Below are positions 48,190 through 59,439 of a stretch of DNA of 64,000 bases, one piece after another. The stretch comes from Phyllostachys edulis (taxonomy: Eukaryota; Streptophyta; Magnoliopsida; Poales; Poaceae). The notes below the pieces were generated by a model. It worked only from the letters and a program-made list of their open reading frames with translations. It did no database searches and was not told the origin of the DNA. A program made the position numbers and the translations under genes. Position 1 is the first letter of the stretch. Each line of letters begins with the position of its first letter. Location of the stretch: positions 22,042,215 to 22,106,214 of the forward strand of contig CM070561.1 in the NCBI GenBank assembly GCA_036346405.1, given 5' to 3'.

Positions 48190-48380
48190 AAGTAATTGGG
48201 CCGTTCAGACCATCCGAGCTAGCGCTAGATCTCAGCCATGGAATTGAATCAGGCAGTCCTAAATGGTTGGGACATTCGGACCGTCCAGCCAAGATCTAAG
48301 GCTTAGAGAGGGTGGGACGTTCGGACCATCCGAACGTCTCAGTAAGATCAAACCGTCCAATGCAAATCGGACGGTACACC
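48190..48380 (-). repeat. Palindromic TTCGGAC/GTCCGAA boxes in solo LTR 45,120-49,101
   Basis: Boxes lie near 48,201 (cgttcagaccatccgagc), 48,272 (attcggaccgtccag) and 48,319 (cgttcggaccatccgaacg). They are about 770-900 bp from the LTR start, in the same relative zone as in the other solo LTRs. Confidence 0.65.
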
Positions 48381-49106
48381 AGCGATGAAGGTGCAAGTAG
48401 ACAAGGAAGAGGTCCTGGAGGACCTGGGGAGGTCCTGAAGGACACGGGGAGGTCCAATAAAGGTAAGGGGAGGTCCTAGAGGACATGGGAAGGTCCTATA
48501 GGACACGGGGAGGTCCAAGTGATCAAGGAGGGGTCCTGAGAAGCGGTAGCACCGCAAGGTGCGGGTGGTACTACCGGGCTGGTGTCGATGAGAACCTCCA
48601 AAGAAGGTTTCAAGGATACAAGCAACGAAGGAAAGTCCAAGTAAACACGAAAAGCTTCAACAGGGTTCCAAAGGAACTCAGATGAACATGAGGGTGACGT
48701 AGGCCTGGGAAGGTTTTCAAGCCAGAGAAGACCCAAGAGGGAGATTGGGACCCAGGGAGGTCCAAGCACTTGGGAGGTCTAGACCCAAGGAGGTCTGGAC
48801 CAGAGGAGGACAAAACAAAGGAGGTCCGGACCCTTGGATCCAAATGAAGGGGAGGTCTGGACCATTAGATTCCAGACGAAGGGAGGTCTGGTTCAGAGAT
48901 GGGCAAAAGATGGACAGAAAAGGGAAGATCCTCAAAACTACAACAACTCAACAATTCATCAAGAAAATTTTAGTTGAAGTTTGAGTTAGTAAATTTAAAT
49001 CCATTCTGAAATTTCAAGTTAAGCTTTGAATTCTCATCAAAACAAAATGGTTCTTTTTATTTTAAAAATTTCAAAAAGTCTCTGAAAATCAGGGTGTCAC
49101 ACACCA

Positions 49107-49903
49107 CCACCAAAATCACCCCCAAAAGAAAATAATTCTGGAGAGATTTGAGTCATTATATTAGAAGTTTAAAGAAGCATTTATACTCTCTTGAAAAGCT
49201 GAGGGGCTAAATTACTAAATTGCCTCTTTCATCAAAATAGTCCTTCCTCTCTTATTTGATAACAAAGAAGACGATTGGCACGTTAAACTTATTGCAAGGA
49301 CTATTCGTAATAGTTTGATGAACAAAGAATCGCTTAATTCAAGAGTTCACCGATATCACTTCAAGGATTACCTTAACTAAAAGCAACTAATAGGAAATTG
49401 ATTGACAAAATCAAAAGTATTTTAGAACAAAAGCATTGGCACCTAGTCAAATAAATTTAGAAAATATATGAATTTATAATGGGAATATACCCAGATTATC
49501 TAGATTGAGCTAACAAGTCCAAAATATATACATTATATTCAAGGAAATATTTACCGCTATCAATGGCCTCCATCAAGGCATGCATGATGTTGTACAAAAA
49601 ATATATAGGAAACAGTGCAAACCTTAGTTCCAAACAACTCCGCCCCGAGATTTTTCTAGCAGACTCTAGGAATTGATCCATTGAGATTGTTTCTTGACAA
49701 ATCCCTATGAGAGATGACGAAACTAAATATAAAAAGGGCTCATGCTATACATTTTGCAAAAACTAAGTCGACACATACGTAAAAGTCGGTATTGATCTGA
49801 TGCATTGTTGTGAGACATATCCTCGAAATGCAAAGCAACATGAAGCACTTATAAACAAATGTTGAGTATGATAGAATAAATGCCCCTGTTTTCAATAGTA
49901 TAA
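49107..49903. other. Interior of the large CACTA element between two nested insertions
   Basis: AT-rich, with no recognised gene. The last 65 bp (49,839-49,903) are repeated beyond the nested CACTA element at 56,793-56,866. The nested CACTA inserted just after one copy of that short direct repeat. Confidence 0.5.
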
Positions 49904-49919
49904 CACTACTACAGAACCG

Positions 49920-50325
49920 ACATCACAGCGGTTTGGCGAAATCATCACACGCGGTTTCTTCCAACCGCCTATGTTTGTTGGTCTGTGATAACAGACATTA
50001 TCACAGAGCGGTACAAAACCGCTCGTGATATGAAATATCACTGACGGTTTTATTAAAAACCATCTCGTGAAGTCAAGTATCACGAGCGGTTTCAACCGAA
50101 AACCGTCTATGATTCGAGAATATCACGAGCGGTTCTAAACAAAAGCATGCGTGATAGGAGAATATCACGAGCATTCTAAATAAAAACCGTCGTGATTTGT
50201 GAATATCACGAGATGGCTTTTGTGTAGAACCGTCGTGATATTCTCCTATCACGAGCGGTTTGCGGGAAACCGTCTGTGATACTTGCCTTCACAGACGGTT
50301 TTAACAAAAAACCGTCTGTGATAGC
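49920..50325. repeat. Left subterminal repeats of the nested CACTA element
   Basis: About a dozen copies of 'atcacgagcggttt' or its complement, often as back-to-back pairs such as the one around 50,230-50,280, where the two halves are near-complementary. Confidence 0.85.
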
Positions 50326-50469
50326 TCATTACCCCTGCCCACAGTTTGCTGTTTTCCTGGCTAGCCTCAAGAATTGCTAGCCATGCCCTTTGAAAACAAG
50401 CATTCACAGAAACAGATTCAAGCATTCACAAAAACAGATTCAAGCAGCCATGACAACTCAAAGTGATCA

Positions 50470-53400
50470 TTACTCAAAATAAATTACAAAAGATTGCATT
50501 TGTTCAAGTATTGTCACTATAGTTACAACTAGATTACAATTGTTTGCGTTGAGAGGTTTTAGTGGGGTGATGCTCTGGGTTGGCGACGGAGTGAAACTCT
50601 CCGTTGTCGTTAATGATTTCTGAGTTGATAAAGGCGCAGAGCTTCCCTCGAATGTCCTCGATCTCTTCCGCAACGAGTCCATCACATTGTAAATTCAAGG
50701 CCTGTCGCTAGCAAGAGTAAAGTGGTAAGATATATATATTTAAATTTATAATTAGGAAATAATTATTTCGAGATTGACAAACCTCAGGATCCTTCTTCCT
50801 AGCTGTAAGGATTAGCTGCATATGATAGCAGACGTAGATTGCACATAACTCATCATCTTTTTGCTGGCGGCACTGCAAAAATAGAATTACATATATAGGT
50901 ATAGTCAGTTCGAGACGCGTTATTATGAAGTATGATATAGGATTATTGTGTTGTAGCGCGTACTGGAAAATCCATCCTGTGTTAGTTAGGCGCTCTTTCC
51001 ATCAGATATTCCTTTGTTGGCAACATAATTGATGAATGACCTACATGATTCGAAAAAGTTATCCTCGGCCATTTCAAACGAATGAAGACTACAATAGAGT
51101 TATGTAAGGAGGAAATGAGCATACCTCTCGAGTATTCCTCTTAGAGTTCAAGTCGTGCTTGTTGTGGTTTAGGAATCAAGGTATATCACATGGTTACTCT
51201 TGGGTATAATAACTAAAAGGATCCAATGGTACCTACTCATGTATGTCGCTATAGTCATTAAACCTAAGTTCGTGCTGCGTATAAAGTACAAATGAAATTT
51301 GTATAGCAAGTAGTGACACTTACCCCGGTTGTAGGGCACCACTATGTACTTCATGTTCCTCTCAGAGAAGCAATGACCTCGTTATGTATTTCTCGGCGAA
51401 GGGCGAGTCTTCTTGGATGGTTTGCAACGATACCACGTGTGGGTCGAGGAAACCCACGGTTCTTTCCATTCCTAACATTTTGCAGCATGTATCTATACAT
51501 AAGCAATGAGTTGTGATATTTATCGGTATTAGATGAATGTAGAACTTGATTGTACGAACTTACATTGTCCAACATCGTAGAAGCGAGACGTCGAGGCCAA
51601 CGAGGTTGAATAGTTCAAATAAATCATTGAAGCCCACGACGAAGTACCTCGTCCCGTTGAAGAAATGCTTGTCCTCGTATCTGACGGTGATTCCAGTATC
51701 GCACCCCTTCTTTTGGGTCTTGTCCAAGTACCAGGCATGCAAAGCCTGACAAGCATATCCAGCGTGCATTATCTGGCCGAGCACAACGGTTTTCCGATGA
51801 TGTATTTCCGGTATCGTGGACTTCCGGACTTCCGGACTTGGGAGGCGCATTAACGTTCGTTGATTTGATTTGGCCTTAGCGATTGGCGGCGTCTTTTGTG
51901 AGACGACTCGGAACCGATATGTCAAGACGCTTTTGTCGTTCTTCCGGCGTCTTCTCCACGGGAATCGAAGAGGTGGCCTTTTGCTGTTCCTTCGGCGTCT
52001 TCTCCACGGGAATCGAAGAGGTGGCCTTTTGAGGCGAAACATGAGGTGGAGTCATCGAGGGTCCCGTTGGAGAGGAATGGTCGTGTCCAGATCGCGGCCT
52101 TCCTTGGGTCCAGGCGATGTTCTTCTTGGGCCACTGGATAAAAGAGAGGACGGCATCCCCTAGTGTTGTGATCTCTTCGTTCGGGCAAATGTCCAGCGGG
52201 ATGGCTCGGAAATTGACATGTACCATATCCACCTGCACCTTGGCATAACCGTGCACCGGTGGGCACCGTCTTTGCCTTGCCCTTCCTCGTATGGATACAC
52301 CATCCCCGCGTGACCTCAATACAAAGGGACCCATCCATCCTCACTTGGAGCTTACAGGGCGTCGGCTCCTACAAAACGATACGCAATTAGCTAAGGTGTC
52401 GTTAGGGTCTATCTTTGGTGCATTCCATAGATGTACGTTACCTTGATGTCGTCTATCGGTGTCGACGTCGTCATGTTCACAATTATCTTGTGAGACGCCG
52501 ACGCTACTCCGATGTCGAGGAGGACTGTCTCCCAAATTAGCGGGGCGGCTTGCATCACCGCTCATGAGTATATCCATTTGACTCGCAATCTGCCATCTCT
52601 ACTTGAAATTGGTTAGTAATCATCTGCACCAACCGGTTGTCGTGCTCGCCTTGGATCTCTTCCTAGTCCTATCGTGTAGTAGTCGTCCGCGAATCCATGA
52701 CTCCAAGGCACGTTAACTCCAAGGCCTCGCATGCGACCGGGTGCTCCTTGTTTCCCAAGGTCGTAGATAGTATATCCTTCTCCCCGCTCGCATGGAAGGA
52801 GCCTTGGGAAGCTTGGGCAGTCAAGTCACGCCGCAAGAGGTCATCACGTTATTATAGGCACTATGAAGTTATGGACTTATTAACAACTTAGTAGTTCGAT
52901 ATATTTACCACACGTTGGGACACTTCTGGTCTACCGGGTTTGTGAAGGAGATCTGCCCAAGACGAGACTTGTGCCCTCGCTTAACCGACTTAGGGAACGC
53001 AGTCTGCGTGACATCGAAGCGGGTTCTCCTTCTCCGCCGCCCATTCCTCGTATTTACCCGCGTACCAGTGGTCTGAGTCTGTCTTGGGTGAGTGTTTTCG
53101 TGTCTGGAGAGCTTTGTGCGCCGTGACTTTGCTCCTTAAATTCGCCGACGCGTTTTCATAGCCACAAAGGTGTCCCATGCTTCCCGTCAAGAATCTATAT
53201 GCATGGAAGGCGTCGACCCGTGTTCACGTGCCGTGACAAGAATGCTCTTTAAGGTCCTCCACGATTTACCCATCGTGAGCATTGCCGTCCGTCGCCGCGT
53301 GCCATATGTGCTACGGAATAGTGAACTTCTCTGAAAGTTACGCCCGGCAGCGCCTTCGCTTCTTTCGTCAGTCCTTCCACCTTGGTGTGGTGATGAGGAC

Positions 53401-53800
53401 CCGTTCCTTCCAAGTATCCCGCAGATGGTCAGGAATCTCGCCTGATCTCTTGGGACTCGAGGGACCCCAAAGTCAATGACCTCCGTGATGACCGGTAGGC
53501 CCAGTAGGCATTTTCGATTGTGCTCTGCCATCTCGCTTAGTGTCATTATCATCGACGGTGACGGCGGCCTCGTCGGCGCCTCTTCCATCTCTTGGGTCGG
53601 TGTTGGCGGCCTCGTCGGTGCCTCTTCTATTCTTGGGGTTGGTGTTGGCGGCCTCGTCGGCGCCTCTTCCATCTGCGGCGTCGGTGATTTGGCGGCGAAG
53701 ACGGTGCCTCTGCCATCTCGCTTACTTGCTCTCAGGAAGAAGTACAAAGGTTGACTATAGAGATCAAGATGGCAAATGAAAAGTTGAATGAGCTCATACT
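50470..53800 (-). pseudogene. DUF8039/Ulp1-protease-like gene of the CACTA element, broken
   Basis: The parts run in minus-strand order. The N-terminal part (about 53,760-53,000) holds three copies of EEAPTRPPTPT and a SWRTLKSILV phrase typical of CACTA-encoded proteins. The DUF8039-like part (about 52,330-51,560) holds AKVQVDMVHVNFRAIPL, LGDAVLSFIQWPKKNI, a doubled ATSSIPVEKTPKEQQK-type unit, and then FNDLFELFNLVGLDVSLLRCW. The Ulp1 (C48) core follows. Its catalytic His and Asp lie in RYHWILLVIIP and VIYLDS (about 51,225-51,170), and the likely Cys is in DELCAIYVC (about 50,844). Splice-like junctions occur near 51,330. Multiple stops and shifts make it non-functional. The exact start is not resolved. 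Confidence 0.65.
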
Positions 53801-54511
53801 GACTACTAACATTCCAGCATAAATATGAAACAATTAATCTCGTGAAGAAACAGAGGTTGACTATAGAGATCAAGATGGCAAATGAAAAGTTGAATGAGCT
53901 CATACAGACTACTAACATTCCTAACACTCCTTAATCCACGAGCTTCTATTCTAACACTCCTAACACTCCTTAATCCACCAGCTTCTCTTGTGATCTTTGT
54001 ATAGATAGAAACTAGTGATACAAATCTTTTGCCCGAGCCTATCTTTACTCGAGCCTACTTCATCGAGCCCGACACCTTTGGAGTGTACCATCCGCTTCGT
54101 GCCGTGGAGGATTGGCATGAAGCGAGGTACACTCAAGTGTGTCGAGATCGACGAAGAAAATGCTAAGCAAAGGTTTAATGCTTCATGTACAGAAGACTAG
54201 CCTTTAATGAAGACATAGAACTAGAATCAAGTAAAATGATCGACGAAGGAAATGCTAAGCAAAGGTTTAATCCCAAGATAGAAACAAAATAGAATCAAGT
54301 AAAACTTTCTTTTTGGATTGTTGTAAAAAATGCAGTTTTAGAAAAATTTCAGAATTAATCCCAACAAAATTAATTAGCATTAAAGCATAATTCCTAAAGA
54401 ATTTAACACTCCTTAATCCACCAACTTCTCTAAGGAAATGCGAAGGAGTCAAAGACGGTTCTTAATAAGAAAAATGCGGATTAAACTCTCACCAATAAAA
54501 GGTCTAGAGAT

Positions 54512-55058
54512 TAACAGTGCACAGACACTATTCCAACATATTGATTGATGATATTATGTGCTCTCACAAGGAGAGTAGCTAAAGAACAAGTCTTTGCCAT
54601 CTCAATCCTATTGTCTATACTCTTCATGAAATGAATATGATAATATAAATTCAAACTATGAGCTCTAAACAATACTTTTGCGTCAAATGATCTCAATTGT
54701 TAGCGAAAACAGATTAAACTTCGATCAAGCAGAGGTTGACTACAGAGATCAAGATGGCAAATGAAAAGTTGAATGAGCTCATACAAACTACTAGAAGAAT
54801 CACAAACTAGTCAATACAAGCGATCAATTTGCAATAGAACTATGAGCTCAACCGAAAGTAACCAATTAACGATTACAACATATTGACGGTAGACAAGTAA
54901 TACAATAGAGCTCAAGTATGAACTAACTATCACATTCAATCTCATTATAAGACGAGTTCATCACGAGCATGTCAACAAAGCCCATCGATCAATTTGCAAT
55001 ATCTTGAAGACTAGACTCAAAAATCAAAACTAATACAGATCAAGGTATCAACTATACG

Positions 55059-55148
<90 letters not shown>

Positions 55149-55755
55149 AAGATCAACCGAATCGCCACAGAGGAGCAATACTCACAGAGAGGATGCCGCA
55201 CAAGAACTCACGGTGCACAAACACTATTCCAACATACTAATTGATGATATTATGTGCTCTCAGAAGGAGAGTAGCTAAAGAACAAGTCTTTGCCATCTCA
55301 ATCGTATTGTCTATACTCTTCATTAAATGAATATGATAATATAAATTCAAACTATGAGCTCTAAACAATACTTTGCTTAAGCTGTCAAATGATCTCAACT
55401 GTTAATGAAAACAGATTAAACTTCGATCAAGCAGAGGTTGACTACAGAGATCAAGATGGCAAATGAAAAGTTGAATGAGCTCATACTGAGACTACTAGAA
55501 GAATCACAAACTAGTCAATACAACCGATCAATTTGCAATAGAACTATGAGCTCAACCGAAAGTAACCAATTAACAGTACAACATATTGATAGTAGCAAGT
55601 AATACAATAGAGCTCAAGTATGAACTAACTATCACATTCAATCTCAGTATAAGACAGAGTTCATCACAGAGCATGTCAACAAAGCCCAGCGATCAACCGA
55701 ATCGCCACAGAGGAGCAATACTCACAGAGAGGATGCCGCACAAGAACTCACGGTG
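54512..55755. repeat. Segmental tandem duplication inside the nested CACTA element
   Basis: Unit 1 (about 54,512-55,211) and unit 2 (about 55,212-55,755) share 'tgatattatgtgctctca', 'caagtctttgccatctcaat', 'cagaggttgactacagagat' and the ending 'gaggatgccgcacaagaact'. Unit 1 is longer because it contains a (TA)n run. A 47 bp piece of the unit ('gatcaagatggcaaatgaaa' and following bases) also occurs near 53,760 and 53,862. Confidence 0.8.
55062..55145. repeat. (TA)n microsatellite
   Basis: About 42 TA dinucleotides within unit 1 of the duplication. Confidence 0.95.
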
Positions 55756-56208
55756 CAAGGAGGAGGCCAGGTCAGGGGAGGAGGCCGATCGGGAGGAGGG
55801 AGCTGGGGAGGAGGTCCACACGGGAGAGGACGGTAGCGGGAGAAGGCAGCATGCAGAGGAGAAGGCCGGTGCAGAGAGGAGGAGGCCGACACGGGAGGAG
55901 GACGGCGGCGTCGAGGTCGAGGCGCCAATGTCAAGGGCGGCGGCACCGAGGTCGGCGGCGACGTCGGGCTTACTGACTGGGAGGTGAACGGGGCGACGAG
56001 GTCGGGGCGGCACCGAGGTCGGCGGCGCCGAGGTCGGGCGCCGAGGTCGGGGGCGGCGCAGAGGTCGGGGCACCAATGTCGGGCGGCAGCGCCGAGGTCG
56101 AAGTCGGCGGTGAAGGCGAGCCCTAAACCCTAGAGGAGGCGAACGAAGCGAGAGCGTAAGGGCGCGGAGAGGAAGTGAGAAGTGAGAGGAAAACCCTAGC
56201 GTTTCCGC

Positions 56209-56218
56209 CTTATAAAAA
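56209..56218 (-). promoter_or_regulatory. Putative TATA box for the nested CACTA gene
   Basis: The minus strand reads CTTTTTATAAGGCGG just inside the right subterminal array. It is followed by a pyrimidine-rich, GC-rich stretch with CTAGGGTTT words (56,210-55,700), as in many grass 5' leaders. It points toward the minus-strand Ulp1-like gene. The segmental duplication lies between them. Confidence 0.35.
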
Positions 56219-56224
56219 GTATAT

Positions 56225-56745
56225 CACAGACGATTCGTAGATGAGAACCGCTCGTGATAATAATATCACAGCGCAAAGGCGACAAAGTGACACTGGCGGC
56301 GGTCGCGGCGGATGAGGGATGTTCGCGCTCAATTTATACGCGATGGGCATATCACGAGCGGTTCTTAATAAAAACCGTCAGTGATAGTCGTCTATCACGA
56401 GCGGTTTGTGAATAGAACCGTCGTGAATTATCACGAGCGGTTCTATTCACAAACCGTCGTGATAATCCCAATCGCTGACGGTCCTTATTTAGAACCGCTG
56501 CAGTGATATTATCTGACGGTTATTAAATAGAACCGCTGCGTGATTGAGGATTATCACAGACGGTTTGTGAATAGAACCGTCTGTGATAATTCACAGACGG
56601 TTCTATTCACAAACCGTCTGTGATAGATGACTATCACAGACGGTTCTAAAAAATACCGTCTGTGATAGGCATCCCGCGCCACCCGCAGGTCCGGCAATGC
56701 CCAACACAGACGGTTCCAAAGGAACCGTCTGTGATGGGGCGTCTA
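56225..56745. repeat. Right subterminal repeats of the nested CACTA element
   Basis: Many copies of 'atcacagacggtt' or 'atcacgagcggtt' in both orientations, including near-perfect hairpins such as that at 56,545-56,620. The outermost copies favour 'cagacgg' over 'gagcgg'. Confidence 0.85.
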
Positions 56746-56771
56746 CTATAGCCTGTTTTGTAGTAGTGTAA

Positions 56772-58276
56772 ACTTTTGGAGCAAGATAAGCAACATGAAG
56801 CACTTATAAACAAATGTTTGAGTATGAATGTATGATAGAATAAATGCCCCTGTTTTCAACAGTTTAAAATTTTGGGGCGAGATATTTAAAATCAAGTACA
56901 AAAAGTACCGAACTCAAGATTTGACATGTTTACCATGTATGAAAAGGTTAGACCAACACAGTTTGGTAACAAAATTCAACTGATAAAATGATATTTTTAC
57001 AAACTTGTAGCTTCTAGATTTCATATGGTAATTTTTTTACTGAAGTTTACTGGACACAAGCCTTAACCACAAAAAAACATGTTCTTATCTTGCTTCTAGT
57101 CCAATTAACATATCCTTTATTCCGATGCAGATAAAAAAAGTGATTTTTCTTACATTATGAGGAATAAAGCACTACGCAAGAAAGATGTTATACCTCCTAT
57201 CAGGACCATCGTCATAGATATCTATGTGGGTTGCTATGTCCACATCAACCTGGCAATTTACAGGCAAAAAATATTTATGTACAGAAAATGTTTACAAGTT
57301 TCAAGCACACAATAAAGAAAGACTTAACTCTAATGCTACATCAGACTGCAAATGCAAGGCCATGGTAGTATGTGGAGTTCATACAGGCTTTCCTAATGAA
57401 AACATAGGAATCTCATTCAACAAGGTGATGCCAAGTCCATGCTTATCATAAGAACTTTGTATGCGGTTAGAATTAGCAATCAAACAGTATATATAAATCT
57501 CTGACCAAGTAAGACATTCCTAGCATAGAAATTCACTACAAAATAGATTGTATCGCACACCTTCATGTGCAACTTCCTCCTAAGACAAATAAGATGGTTT
57601 TGGGGACCCCCATAGCGAGATTGAGATATTTTCAGATCTTCAAGATTATATGAGATAAAAGATGTAGTAGTATTTGATTTACAAATGAATTTAAGCAAGT
57701 ACCTCTTCATGAGGGGCTCTGGCCCAAAAGTTGCACCAAAGCCAATTGGCTGCTAGCTTCCTAGTGTCAAATGAAACAAAGCTACCCTATATGCAGTGAA
57801 GGATCACAACTGTAGGGTGAAGAAGTTACCCATTATTTAATTGTATCATGTATATACCTCTGAGTGGTTTATAGGAACTCAACTCTTGTCTTTAACTTCA
57901 AGTACCCTGAGTAATTACTCTAGTAGAATAAGGAAATTAACAAGAAGTTAATTCGGGTGAAATCATGATTGTGATATAGAACCATGCACACACCTCATGT
58001 ATAGTTTTAGGCACAATGCATGCAGATAATGATCGATTGAACAATATTGGAAATTAACTACATCCTGAACAATATATAGCATACTCTAGATTCAGATAAT
58101 TTTAAATTTTCAAACAATCACAATACATGTTACATCTTCAACTATACCAAGGGCAGACAAAGCAAATACAAGGCATGCATGCCAAAGCATCATAAAAAAC
58201 CAACTCATTAACCACATATTCCGTTATGTCATTAACTTGTATGCATGTAGTGTAGATGTCTCATGTGATAGGAAAC
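56772..58276. other. Interior of the large CACTA element, right part
   Basis: This stretch begins with the second copy of the short repeat found at 49,839. Possible exon-like minus-strand pieces lie at 57,185-57,260 (VDVDIATHIDIYDDGPDR) and 57,690-57,770 (FGATFGPEPLMKRYL). I cannot name their source. Some may belong to a further captured gene or to downstream exons of the cap methyltransferase fragment. Confidence 0.3.
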
Positions 58277-58800
58277 TAATCGAGCCTTTGGCGATATCAA
58301 CCCCTACATAATAGCCAACCTTGGCCTTATCCCACTTTATTAAATCACCTCCCTGTGTTACGAAACAGATCAGTATAGGACAATAATACTCTTGTACTGC
58401 AAGAATCACTGCTCTTCCTAATTAATACTCACAATACACCGCTTACCTTGCCACAAGCAACATCAAGAACGCAATCCCCTTGGCGCGCATACAACTGAAT
58501 GAGAACACTCTTTATCTGCCCACAGTGAGATTCAGCAGTTAGGATGGTTATACCAAACACCGTAGACGTCTCATTTTATCAAGGATGTTAGGGTATGGAT
58601 GGATGGGCGGCAAATTGAGTGGTGTACCCAGTTGTTCAGCTTCTTGAGGAGGATGATGGGGCTGTTCTCACGCTCCTCGAGCGTTTGGTTCGACCACGTG
58701 CTGTAGTGGTCTGCCACCCGCCGCGCGCTACTCCGCTCCTCCGAGTACCCCTACCCCCCATAGCCTCCAAGGCCACCGCCCCCTGCGCAAAACCCAAACC
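58277..58800 (-). pseudogene. Captured mRNA cap (guanine-N7) methyltransferase fragment, exons 1-3
   Basis: Three minus-strand exons keep plausible borders. Exon 1 (to 58,628) ends VADHYSTWSNQTLEERENSP, IILLKKLNNW, with donor GTAC. Exon 2 (58515-58447, 69 bp, acceptor GGGCAG, donor GTAAGC) reads IKSVLIQLYARQGDCVLDVA then CGK. Exon 3 (58352-58277) reads GGDLIKWDKAKVGYYVGVDI. This is the N-terminus and the SAM-binding motif (DxACGKGGD) of the enzyme that methylates the mRNA cap in the nucleus. The upstream part of exon 1 has a stop, and the catalytic C-terminal two-thirds is absent, so no active enzyme is expected. Confidence 0.85.
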
Positions 58801-58812
58801 CTAGTCAGCTAT

Positions 58813-59392
58813 TCACCGTCTAGCCGCCACGGGCGTGAGGGCACAGGGAGCCGAGTCGGTGGCGGGAGCAGCTGGTGGAGGCGGCGCCATGAGAGGGGCC
58901 GAGCCGGTGGCGGGAGCAGCTGATGGAGGCGGTGCCATGAGAGGGGACGAGCCGGTGGCGGGAGCAGCTGGTGGAGGCGGCGCCATGATAGGGGCGAGCC
59001 GGGAGAGAATCACGGCCGGCGAAGCTAGGAGGCGCGTGATGGCGGCGCAGGAGGCAAGAATATCGGCGGCGGCGGCGGAGAGCCCACCAGCGGCGAAGGC
59101 ACCAGATCCGGTCGGGGTTAGAGAAGCGGCGTCGTGTGCGGGTGGAGGCGCCGATCCGGGAGGAGGAGACAAGGCGGAGGAGGAGGAGGAGCACGCAGTG
59201 GAGGAGGAGGAGGCGGGCGGCGCTCGTGGGGAGGAGGAGGAGGAGGCGGCCTTGCAGGAGAGGAGGGGAGGCGTGAAGAAGGAAGGCCGGGGTGGGGGGC
59301 GGAGTAGTCGAAAGGAGGGAGAAGAGGAGGAGGACGGGAGGCGGCTGCGGGATTTTAGGGTTGGGGTTATCGAGTGGGCGTGACGGGAAATA
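58813..59392 (-). other. GC-rich low-complexity open frame beside the CACTA end
   Basis: A long minus-strand frame encodes a Ser/Pro/Ala-rich protein with three near-identical copies of APLMAPPPPAAPATGS (58,850-58,990), and other frames are open too. GC-rich DNA gives such frames by chance. It may be leader or promoter DNA captured together with the methyltransferase exons, or the element's own 5' region. I do not treat it as a gene. Confidence 0.4.
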
Positions 59393-59439
59393 AATGGACG
59401 CGTGACGGGAAATAAATGGGCGCCTGATGGGAAAAAAAA

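Larger units (their letters stand above)
45120..49101 (-). mobile_element. Solo LTR (3,982 bp), GGAGGTC-rich
   Basis: On the minus strand the LTR opens with TGTGACACCCTGATTTTC at 49,101 and closes with ...GGGTCGCCACA at 45,120. A perfect 5 bp duplication, cacca (45115-45119 and 49102-49106), flanks it. It has no coding content. The LTR start is of the same general type as the other long solo LTRs, but the rest differs: it is packed with GGAGGTC/GACCTCC words and two tandem arrays. A TATA-like CATATAG lies on the minus strand near 47,243. It is inserted in the large CACTA element. Confidence 0.88.
49904..56768. mobile_element. Nested CACTA element (6,865 bp) with a Ulp1-like gene
   Basis: The left end is CACTACTACAGAACCGACA, and the right end is the complement of CACTACTACAAAACAGGC. 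A 3 bp duplication, taa (49901-49903 and 56769-56771), flanks it. Subterminal arrays of 'atcacagacggtt' and 'atcacgagcggtt' in both orientations lie at both ends. The minus strand encodes a broken gene with DUF8039-like and Ulp1-protease-like parts. I found no TNPD/Transposase_21 sequence. Confidence 0.9.

Noticed and set aside
55586..56076. Open frames in the GC-rich stretch near the right end of the nested CACTA element
   Set aside because: Both strands are open, with repetitive Arg/Glu or Pro/Ser content and no domain. It reads better as a leader or promoter region.
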